Assembly (NCBI GenBank): GCA_045597345.1
Contig: JAZLJW010000009.1
Coordinates: 1 to 14,183, forward strand
Source: Treponema_I sp045597345
GTDB taxonomy: Bacteria > Spirochaetota > Spirochaetia > Treponematales > Treponemataceae
Direction of reading: 5' to 3'
DNA length: 14,183 nt
The position numbers and the translations under genes were made by a program. The notes under the pieces are model-generated. The model saw only the letters and a program-made list of their open reading frames with translations, did no database searches and was not told the DNA's origin. Below, in pieces: positions 6,304 through 12,959 of the stretch. Position 1 is the stretch's first letter. The number at the start of each line of letters is the position of its first letter.

Positions 6304-7653
6304 TCATGAAAGCCAGTCTGGCTGCGTCTCAAACCGAAGAAGTCCACCGGTTACCGGATGGGTAAACTGAAGGATAGTGGCATGGAGCCTGAGTTGTTCC
6401 CCATCAATGGGATTTCCGTACAGATTATCACTATATATGGGCGCATTGAGCCCATAGGGAGAACTGGCCGCCAGTCGCAGCTGATGAGTCCGACCGGTTT
6501 TTGGGAACATACGCACCACCGGCCGCTTCTGCCGCCAGCATTCAATTTTCCAGTCCGTTATACCTGTTTTGCCGTATACCGGATCAAAAATCTGATGGGG
6601 CCGGTTATCAGGGTCCAGACGAAACGGCAGTTCCAGATGACCCGCTACCGGGCGGCCATGGTCATCGGTTTCCGTTACGGCAGTGACTACCCGAAGCTCA
6701 ACATCTTCACGAGACTGGCAGCTGATGGCAGTCGAAAGATGGGCCAGGTATTCCTTGTGTACCAACCCCTGCTCAAACTGCCGGTTCAGTGCCCGGTGGG
6801 TTTCTTCGGTAAAAGCAAGCACCAGAAGTCCGCTGGTATCCATATCAAGCCGGTGTACGGAAGGCTGTTCAATACAATCCGGATACAGGCGGCGTACCCG
6901 GTTAACCACACAGTCCTGTTTGTCAGGTCCCCTTCCGGGAACGCTCAAAAGGCCACTGGGTTTATTCACCACAATCAGGTGTTCATCGCGGTACAGGATG
7001 GAAAGCCCCAACATGGCAGGCAGTATTGACCCACACCGTTCATCGCAGGGCGGATAAAACTGCTTGTGTACCCGGGAGCCGCTTAAGTTTGTGGCACCAT
7101 AGTAAAAACAGGCCATGCTCAGTGGCGTAAGACCGTGACTGAAGGCATAGTTCAACAGCTTTGGTTCACAGCAGTCGCCGGTACCCAGTTTGGGAAGTTT
7201 GTCGCCCAACAGGTCTGCAAAGGTAAAAGAGCAGCCGTATGCACCGGTAAAGCGGTACAGGTCTATCATAGCCCGGGTACTGATTCTGCTCAGTTCAGTG
7301 GCGCCAACCGTATTCCCCGCAGCCGTACATTTTTTGATTTCTCCATCATACCGGTCTTCGCTTTCCGTAAAGGTTTCCGCATCAAAACAGGGTGGAATCC
7401 AGCCAGGTACCTTCCAGTGGTTGTTGTATCGGGCGCTGAATGCTTTCAGTATTACTTCCTGTCCGGATTCATCACGGCATACCAGAACGCCGAACATCTG
7501 TCCCCGGTCTTCGCTCCAAAGGTAATCGGTACGGAGTGCAGGATCCCGCCGGTCTGGGCTCAGGTCAAAATCAACACACTGCTCCCGGTCAAGAATTTCC
7601 ATAAGCTTCTGGCATTCTTCCCGGGCTCGGGTTTCAGAAAAAGGTGGTATCAT
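6304..7653 (-). CDS. RluA-family RNA pseudouridine synthase with a ~215-residue N-terminal extension
   Basis: It isomerises uridine to pseudouridine in rRNA or tRNA; the target cannot be read from sequence. The catalytic domain occupies about 216-449: LSILYRDEHLIVVNKPSGLLSVPG (217-240), the family signature HRLDMDTSGLLV (267-278) with catalytic Asp270, PKTGRTHQLRLAA (385-397), SDNLYG (408-413) and LRLHA (421-425). The extension at 1-215 carries GTGDCCEPKLLNYAFSHG (157-174) and PPCDERCGSILP (201-212), whose Cys residues could bind metal or RNA. I recall similar extensions on other bacterial RluA homologues, so the layout is not unique. The start codon overlaps the stop of the AraC-GH39 gene as ATGA, implying translational coupling; a GGAG sits about 11 bases upstream. 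Gene symbol left blank because paralogues (RluA/C/D, TruC) cannot be told apart here. Confidence 0.94.
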   Translation of the reverse strand: MIPPFSETRAREECQKLMEILDREQCVDFDLSPDRRDPALRTDYLWSEDRGQMFGVLVCRDESGQEVILKAFSARYNNHWKVPGWIPPCFDAETFTESEDRYDGEIKKCTAAGNTVGATELSRISTRAMIDLYRFTGAYGCSFTFADLLGDKLPKLGTGDCCEPKLLNYAFSHGLTPLSMACFYYGATNLSGSRVHKQFYPPCDERCGSILPAMLGLSILYRDEHLIVVNKPSGLLSVPGRGPDKQDCVVNRVRRLYPDCIEQPSVHRLDMDTSGLLVLAFTEETHRALNRQFEQGLVHKEYLAHLSTAISCQSREDVELRVVTAVTETDDHGRPVAGHLELPFRLDPDNRPHQIFDPVYGKTGITDWKIECWRQKRPVVRMFPKTGRTHQLRLAASSPYGLNAPIYSDNLYGNPIDGEQLRLHATILQFTHPVTGGLLRFETQPDWLS

Positions 7654-10148
7654 ACCGGCGTTATCTCCACATAGCGGACTTCAAGATTATCCAGGGAAGT
7701 TTCAAATTCCAGTACGCCATTATGCACGTTTTCGTGATGCAGGTAAAAGGCAGGATGACTCTGTTCATCAAGAAAGTCGTATTCTTCCTGAGTTTCCAGA
7801 GGCTGGGCACCCATGCGGACCCAGGCATCATAACTGGAGCCATAGTTGCGGTTAACGTACATTTCCTTAATGGAACACCGTTCTGTAGGAATATGTTCCA
7901 GTTTCATGCGGAAAACGGCCTTTTTCTGATCGATAAAGGGAGCATACCGGTTGTGGACATCCCGCTGGGAAAGAATGCCTGACGAAAACAATTTGGAATA
8001 GTGCTCATAGTTGTACAGAATAAGCGCTACCCCGTCGCCACGGCGGGTGATGAACCAGCCATTCCCTTCAGAAAGCAGGGTATCACCCAGGTGGCTGACA
8101 AACCTGAAAACGCTGTAATGGGCCTTTGCAATACCGTTATAGGTAAAAAGTCCCAGTCCCCCGTGGAACAGATCCTGAGAAAGCTGCATTTCTTCATGAA
8201 AATCCGTCAGGGTCCAGTACCCGAAGGAATCAAGACTGTCGTAGTTCTGCAACAGGTTTTTAGCCAGATATACCGCCTTGAAACAGGTATCATTGATTGG
8301 GTCACGATGGGAAACCGTCAGGTTCCACTCTGTCACATAGATGGGAAGATGCTTTTCCGAAAAGGATGCAACCCGCTCCTTTACCTTGCTGATGTACCGG
8401 TTAAAGGCATAGGGATCGGCCTGTAACGGCGCTGATTGCAGCAGCAGTTCTTCAGACATTTCCATTTTCTGCCCCGGAGCAAAGTCAGGAAATGAATTGT
8501 CATAGTAATGGGTGTTCAGGAAATCGGGCATGCAGGCGTTTTTCCGGCAGAAATCAATGAAACGGCTAGCCCAGGCACCTTCTTCTGCCAGAAACAGCAG
8601 TGACGGTGAACCAAAGACCAGCTGGGAATCAACATTTTTTACCGTATTAAGAGTCCGCCGGTAAAAATCAAAAAACTGCTCTTCATTGTTCCAGCCAAAA
8701 AGACTTTCTGATGAATCCGGTTCATTCCAGACACAAAAGAGCCAGCTGCGCACTGTTTCAAGTCCGTACCGGCTGATGCAGTGCTTGACCAGAGCTTCTA
8801 CCAGATTGCACCAGCGGAACAGATCACGGGGCGGGGAAGTATTGAAATGGCCAAAATCAATATTCTTCTGTGGATCAGAAGCCAGTTTTACCGGCATAAA
8901 AGAAAGCTGCATCAGTGGCTTCAGATGAACGCTCTGCACAAAATCAAGGACTTTATCTACCAGAACAAAGCTGTACAGCGGGTTCCCGGAAGCATCTTCG
9001 TCATACACCATCATCTCGTCAGAAAGAATTCCGTGAAATTTTACGTATTCATAGCCTATTTCAGACTGCAGCCGCTTCAGCATCTGCTGTACATCGGCAT
9101 ACAGAAACTGGCGGGCACTGCCCACACAGCAGAATTTTCTGAAGGTATGGGTAAGACGTCTGCCGGTTGATCCCAGATCAACCGTACCCGCATCCAAAGA
9201 GATGGTGGATACAGTCCTTTCCGGCCAGATCTGCTGTCCGCCGGTTTTATCCATATCCAGATAGCGGGCCAACCGGTTAAGATCAAGTGTACTGAACATA
9301 TCCGGCTGTTCCGGCCGGGAAAGATTATCACGGTTTTTCAGCCGGTATTCACTGGGCAGCATACCGTAGGCTTTCTTAAAACTTTCCGTATAGGACCTGA
9401 CGTTACGAAACCCACATTCCAGTGCAATGGTTTCAATGGTATCTTCGGTAATGAGCATCCGGTGTACGGCCTGGTTCAGACGGATTTCTGTGTAATACGC
9501 CATGAAGGTGGTATTAAGCTGCTTTTCAAAACAGGCAGATAGGTATGGGGCACTGATGTTGAACTTTTCTGCCAGATCAGACAGGGTCAGATGTTCCTTA
9601 TAATGAGTCTGAATGTAGTTCATGACATACAGCACCGTGTCATTGGAAGAACGGGTTTTCTTTCCCGGTGGAATGGCGGAGCGGAACTGCTCCGTTAACA
9701 GATGCAGCAGCTGATAGAACACCCCAAGGGTGGCATAGGGTTTCTGAGAGCCGCTGTTCAGTTTTACCAATGCAGCAAGATAGTGTCGTACCAGATCGTA
9801 ATGAGGGCTTTCAGTGTTGCCCACGCTGTTCAAGTTAAACCAGGGTTCTTCCGGCGTAACGGCAGCAACCACTTCCGGAGGGAAAGCTATGGACAGGGCG
9901 GATGAATTGTAACTGTTGATTGAGTGGACACTGCCGGTATTGATAAGGATAACGTCCTCAGCCTGCATGTTGTACACTACCCCGTCAACAATGATATCGG
10001 AGGTACCGGAAAGACAGAATAGAATTTCCAGATGCGGATGACATTCGTTTACCGAACCGTCCATCTGAATGAATGTAATGCTCAGGGGCACTGCCTGAGT
10101 GGACTGCAAAATCTGAATAAGCCGGGTATTATTTTCTGTCGATTTCAT
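7650..10148 (-). CDS. AraC-family regulator fused to a GH39 glycoside hydrolase
   Basis: 832 residues from ATG 10148. Residues about 15-100 look like the cupin-type sensor arm of AraC proteins (HPHLEILFCLSG at 37-48). Residues about 165-270 are the double helix-turn-helix: LTLSDLAEKFNISAPYLSACF (187-207) and IETIALECGFRNVRSYTESFKKAYGMLPSEYR (238-269). Residues about 310-690 resemble GH39 (beta-xylosidase/alpha-iduronidase): acid/base motif WNEP with Glu476 and nucleophile motif VTEWN with Glu607, spaced like known GH39 pairs, so the enzyme may be active. The rest (690-832) is probably a beta-domain. There is no signal peptide, so it is cytoplasmic. Related AraC-GH39 fusions occur in Firmicutes, to my knowledge. 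A longer frame beginning TTG at 10250 uses the promoter's -35 hexamer as its start and is rejected. It is divergent from a sugar ABC transporter that it plausibly controls; the natural glycoside is unknown. Confidence 0.9.
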   Translation of the reverse strand: MKSTENNTRLIQILQSTQAVPLSITFIQMDGSVNECHPHLEILFCLSGTSDIIVDGVVYNMQAEDVILINTGSVHSINSYNSSALSIAFPPEVVAAVTPEEPWFNLNSVGNTESPHYDLVRHYLAALVKLNSGSQKPYATLGVFYQLLHLLTEQFRSAIPPGKKTRSSNDTVLYVMNYIQTHYKEHLTLSDLAEKFNISAPYLSACFEKQLNTTFMAYYTEIRLNQAVHRMLITEDTIETIALECGFRNVRSYTESFKKAYGMLPSEYRLKNRDNLSRPEQPDMFSTLDLNRLARYLDMDKTGGQQIWPERTVSTISLDAGTVDLGSTGRRLTHTFRKFCCVGSARQFLYADVQQMLKRLQSEIGYEYVKFHGILSDEMMVYDEDASGNPLYSFVLVDKVLDFVQSVHLKPLMQLSFMPVKLASDPQKNIDFGHFNTSPPRDLFRWCNLVEALVKHCISRYGLETVRSWLFCVWNEPDSSESLFGWNNEEQFFDFYRRTLNTVKNVDSQLVFGSPSLLFLAEEGAWASRFIDFCRKNACMPDFLNTHYYDNSFPDFAPGQKMEMSEELLLQSAPLQADPYAFNRYISKVKERVASFSEKHLPIYVTEWNLTVSHRDPINDTCFKAVYLAKNLLQNYDSLDSFGYWTLTDFHEEMQLSQDLFHGGLGLFTYNGIAKAHYSVFRFVSHLGDTLLSEGNGWFITRRGDGVALILYNYEHYSKLFSSGILSQRDVHNRYAPFIDQKKAVFRMKLEHIPTERCSIKEMYVNRNYGSSYDAWVRMGAQPLETQEEYDFLDEQSHPAFYLHHENVHNGVLEFETSLDNLEVRYVEITPV

Positions 10149-10208
10149 AATTTTTAACCATCCTCTATCCCATTCATCCGTATCAACTGATACTATCTGA
10201 CAGAACAA
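10149..10208 (-). other. 5' leader of the AraC-GH39 gene
   Basis: About 60-65 bases between the expected transcription start and ATG 10148. AGAGGATGG lies upstream of the ATG, with its AGAGGA core about 12 bases away, longer than ideal; no better in-frame start is seen closer. No clear hairpin. Confidence 0.45.
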
Positions 10209-10244
10209 CTGCAGTTTTTTAATAGTATACCTGCAATTTTTTAC
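10209..10244. promoter_or_regulatory. Pair of 14-bp direct repeats, candidate operator of the AraC regulator
   Basis: CTGCAGTTTTTTAA (10209-10222) and CTGCAATTTTTTAC (10231-10244) match at 12 of 14 positions with starts 22 bp apart, about two helical turns. Tandem half-sites on one face of the helix are what AraC-family dimers bind. One copy fills the -35/-10 spacer of the regulator's own promoter and the other covers the expected transcription start. Confidence 0.6.
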
Positions 10245-10250
10245 TGTCAA
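10222..10250 (-). promoter_or_regulatory. Promoter of the AraC-GH39/rluA-like operon
   Basis: On the minus strand: perfect -35 TTGACA (10245-10250). The -10 is either TACTAT (10222-10227) with a 17-base spacer or TATACT (10224-10229) with a 15-base spacer. Both overlap the direct repeats, which suggests repression when the regulator is bound. Confidence 0.75.
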
Positions 10251-10390
10251 AAGTATAACTTTTCCAAAAAATAATAATTCTTAAGAAAAAAAATAAAAAT
10301 CCGGTAAAAACCACCGTTTCGCGCTTAAAAAACCACCCCTACACTGAACATCAGAGAAAAGCACCAGTTCATTATGCATGAGGGAAGATG
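10251..10390 (+). promoter_or_regulatory. Transporter operon upstream region, weak promoter and ribosome site
   Basis: A-rich stretch with a palindrome TTCTTAAGAA (10278-10287). The best -10 is TACACT (10340-10345), with a poor -35 TTTCGC (10317-10322) 17 bases upstream, as expected for an activator-dependent promoter. GAGGGA (10380-10385) is the ribosome site; GAGG is 7 bases from ATG 10391 and only 4 from ATG 10388, so 10391 is preferred. The CTGCA(G/A)TTTTTTA repeats are not found again here. Confidence 0.4.
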
Positions 10391-11899
10391 ATGAGTGAAA
10401 CAAAAGAAATAGTAATGCAGGTTAAGGGAATTACAAAGACATTCGGTCCAACCGTAGCATTACATGACGTTGAAATAACCGTTCACCGGGGAGAAGTTCG
10501 TGGACTTATCGGGGAGAACGGATCAGGAAAATCTACTGTTACTTCCATTTACGCTGGTATGCAGAAAGCTGACCAGGGTGAAATGTTTTTCCTGGGTAAA
10601 CCATGGGCACCAAAATCCATGGTAGAAGCCATGAACAATGGTGTCGGCATGATCGTACAGGAAACCGGTACCGTTCCGGACATTACCGTTGCAGAAAACA
10701 TTTTCCTGGGCGAATCACAGGCATTCAAGAATAAACTGGGCTTTGTCAGCAGAAAGGCACTTTTTTCTGCAGCCCAAAAAGCGCTTGATGACATTGGAGC
10801 TTCCCATATCCGTGCAGAAATGATGACATCCATGCTTGATATGCAGGACCGCAAACTTATTGAAATTGCAAAAGTATGGATGAAGAATCCTGAAATCTTT
10901 GTTGTTGATGAGACTACCACTGCCCTTTCGCAGAAAGGACGCGACATTATCTACGATTTGATGAACCGCATGCGTGAATCAAACCGCTGTGTTGTATTCA
11001 TCAGCCACGACCTGGAAGAAATCATGGAAAAATGCGATGCCCTGACAGTTCTCCGTGACGGCAGCATTATCCGTACCTTTGATAAACATGAATTCAACGC
11101 AGACGATATCCGTTCTGCCATGATTGGCCGTGAACTGGAAGGCAGCTACTACCGCAATGACGACAATAACAGCTACAGCGATGAAGTAATTCTGGAACTG
11201 TCTGATGCAAACCTGACAGACCAGCTGATTGACGTAAACCTGCAGGTACATAAGGGAGAAATTCTGGGTATCGGGGGTCTTTCCCACTGCGGTATGCATA
11301 CTCTGGGTAAGGTATTGTACGGTGCTGTAAAACCCACATCAGGAACCGTTACCTGCAAAGGCATTACTCCAAAAAATGAAAATCATGCCATGAAACTGGG
11401 AATGGGATATGTTGCCAAAGACCGCGATGTGGAATCTCTGTGTACCATATCTTCTATCCGGGATAACGTCAGTATCGCAGGTCTTGACCTGATCAAAAAC
11501 AAAGCCGGCATCATCACCCGTGGAAAAGAAGCCGACTACGTAGAAAAAAACATCGACCTGCTTTCTACCAAATACTACAACATTGACCAGCCTATTTCAG
11601 CCCTTTCCGGCGGTAACAAGCAGAAAGTTGTTTTTGCCAAATGGATTGGCTGCGGTTCTGAAATCCTGATTCTTGACTGTCCTACCCGCGGTGTAGACAT
11701 CGGAGTAAAACAGGCCATGTACCAGTTGCTGTACTACATGAAATGCGAAGGCAAAACCATCGTCATGATTTCTGAAGAGATGGCAGAACTTATGGGTATG
11801 TGTGACCGCCTGGTCATCATGAAGGATGGCAAGATCGGCCACGAATTCATGAGAAAAGACGGCTATAACGACAACGAAATTATCAAATACATGATCTGA
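10391..11899 (+). CDS. CUT2-type sugar ABC transporter, double ATPase subunit (RbsA/XylG/MglA-like)
   Basis: Tandem-ATPase subunit that powers sugar uptake on the cytoplasmic face; 502 residues, normal for the family (positions below count the alternative Met at 10388 as 1). NBD1 has Walker A GENGSGKST (42-50), Q91, Walker B VVDE (Glu175) and His207, but its signature is eroded (MLDMQDRKLIE around 149-159 instead of LSxGQxQ-like). NBD2 has a good signature LSGGNKQ (406-412) but no Walker A Lys (GIGGLSHCGMHT at 294-305), and its Walker B reads ILILDCPTRGVD with Cys431 where most relatives have Glu. A degenerate NBD2 Walker A and lack of its switch His are common in this family; the Cys and the weak NBD1 signature are less usual. 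Its stop TGA is 11 bases before the permease start. Substrate cannot be told from sequence; ribose, xylose, galactose or a related sugar are candidates. Confidence 0.93.
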   Translation: MSETKEIVMQVKGITKTFGPTVALHDVEITVHRGEVRGLIGENGSGKSTVTSIYAGMQKADQGEMFFLGKPWAPKSMVEAMNNGVGMIVQETGTVPDITVAENIFLGESQAFKNKLGFVSRKALFSAAQKALDDIGASHIRAEMMTSMLDMQDRKLIEIAKVWMKNPEIFVVDETTTALSQKGRDIIYDLMNRMRESNRCVVFISHDLEEIMEKCDALTVLRDGSIIRTFDKHEFNADDIRSAMIGRELEGSYYRNDDNNSYSDEVILELSDANLTDQLIDVNLQVHKGEILGIGGLSHCGMHTLGKVLYGAVKPTSGTVTCKGITPKNENHAMKLGMGYVAKDRDVESLCTISSIRDNVSIAGLDLIKNKAGIITRGKEADYVEKNIDLLSTKYYNIDQPISALSGGNKQKVVFAKWIGCGSEILILDCPTRGVDIGVKQAMYQLLYYMKCEGKTIVMISEEMAELMGMCDRLVIMKDGKIGHEFMRKDGYNDNEIIKYMI

Positions 11900-11910
11900 T
11901 GAGGACTACC

Positions 11911-12912
11911 ATGGCTAAAAATACACTGTTGAATAAAAACCTGTTGAATTCCCTGATTCCGGTTTTCGGACTTATTGTCGTTGCCGGTCTATACTTTATT
12001 TCTGTTGCCGTTACCGGGTACCGGCTTTCCATTCAGATGGAAGTAATCATCAATAACCTGATTCTGGTTGGCTTTGTTGCAACCGGTGCATCATTCATCT
12101 TTGCCATTGGTTCCTTTGACCTGTCATTGGGAGCCAATATGCTGCTCTGTGCCATCGTGGGATCCCTGGTGTACAACAAAACCCACAACATCTTCCTTAT
12201 GCTGCTGGTATGTCTGTCACTGGCACTTTTCATCTCGCTGGTAAACTACCTGCTGGCTACCGTGTTCCATCTGCCGGTTTTCATCATGACGGTTGCCATG
12301 ATGACCGTATTGAGCACCATTGCCAGCTTCATCATCGGTAAAGATACCATCTACCTGCAGTTCGGCATTCCATCTGACCCTAACTTTGGCTTGTACCGGG
12401 GAGTGCTCAGCACCGTCTGGTTCCGCTTTATCCTGCTTTCCGTATACGTTCTTGTCTGCGGCTTCATATTCTACCTGACCGGTATTGGCCGCAAGCAGAA
12501 GTTCTACGGCGGTAACCCGGTCTGTGCAGAACTTACCGGACTTTCATCCATTAAGCTGTCATTCATTTCCTTTACCATGGCAAGTATCGGTATTGCCCTG
12601 GCTGGTTTCTGTGCAACCCTGCCATCTGCTTCCGTTACATCTTCTACCGGTTCATCGGTAGGTATGAACATGCTTATTGCCATCGTTTTCGGCGGTATGT
12701 CAGTTTCCGGCGGTCCTAAATCGAAAGCCTTTGCTGCCTTTGTGGGCGGTTGTACCATGGCTTTTCTGGATGAACTGATGTTCAACATCCTGAAATATTC
12801 CGGTATTGACGGCACCACCGACCACATCACCATGATCGTAAAAGCCGTACTGTTCCTTACGGTTGTAACCGTACTGAATGCTTCAACACGTGCAAAACGC
12901 CTGCCTCGCTAA
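11911..12912 (+). CDS. CUT2-type sugar ABC transporter permease (RbsC/XylH/MglC-like)
   Basis: Inner-membrane channel subunit of the transporter; 333 residues. Hydrophobic segments by eye: about 12-34, 48-67, 74-88, 94-118, 123-143, 168-190, 216-236, 252-290 (probably two, broken at GGMSVSGGPKS) and 306-323, so 8-10 helices. Family motifs: FDLSLGANML (69-78, the 'G-x-DLS-x-G' motif), ELTGLSSIKLSF (207-218) and IVFGGMSVSGG (258-268). The start at ATG 11911 is preferred because GAGG (11901-11904) is 6 bases upstream; the in-frame ATG 11899 overlaps the ATPase stop as TGATG and lacks a spaced ribosome site, though coupling through it is possible. The C-terminus is basic (TRAKRLPR), consistent with a cytoplasmic end. 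Confidence 0.93.
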   Translation: MAKNTLLNKNLLNSLIPVFGLIVVAGLYFISVAVTGYRLSIQMEVIINNLILVGFVATGASFIFAIGSFDLSLGANMLLCAIVGSLVYNKTHNIFLMLLVCLSLALFISLVNYLLATVFHLPVFIMTVAMMTVLSTIASFIIGKDTIYLQFGIPSDPNFGLYRGVLSTVWFRFILLSVYVLVCGFIFYLTGIGRKQKFYGGNPVCAELTGLSSIKLSFISFTMASIGIALAGFCATLPSASVTSSTGSSVGMNMLIAIVFGGMSVSGGPKSKAFAAFVGGCTMAFLDELMFNILKYSGIDGTTDHITMIVKAVLFLTVVTVLNASTRAKRLPR

Positions 12913-12959
12913 GCTGCTGCGGGTAAGGTTAAACATACAAACATACAAGGAGAAAACAA
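12913..12959 (+). promoter_or_regulatory. Permease-lipoprotein gap: tandem AAACATAC repeat and strong ribosome site
   Basis: The 47-base gap contains two perfect copies of AAACATAC (12931-12938, 12939-12946), then AAGGAGA (12947-12953), 6 bases before ATG 12960. This is the best Shine-Dalgarno in the window, fitting a binding protein needed in excess over the permease. No terminator or promoter is evident, so the lipoprotein is part of the transporter operon. Confidence 0.65.

Noticed and set aside
6228..6347. A 40-residue N-terminal extension of the SUMF1-fold protein
   Set aside because: It would overlap the end of the pseudouridine synthase gene and be translated from upstream of the -35/-10 promoter; AGGTGA points to the ATG pair at 6227/6224.
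6358..7674. Plus-strand open frames of 223, 124 and 179 residues opposite the pseudouridine synthase gene
   Set aside because: They are antisense to a well-conserved gene, show no recognisable domain and lack convincing ribosome sites; G+C-richer coding sequence readily gives such frames.
10149..10250. N-terminal extension of the AraC-GH39 protein by 34 residues starting at TTG 10250
   Set aside because: The TTG is part of the TTGACA -35 hexamer and the frame runs through the -10 box and operator repeats; the sensor domain begins after ATG 10148.
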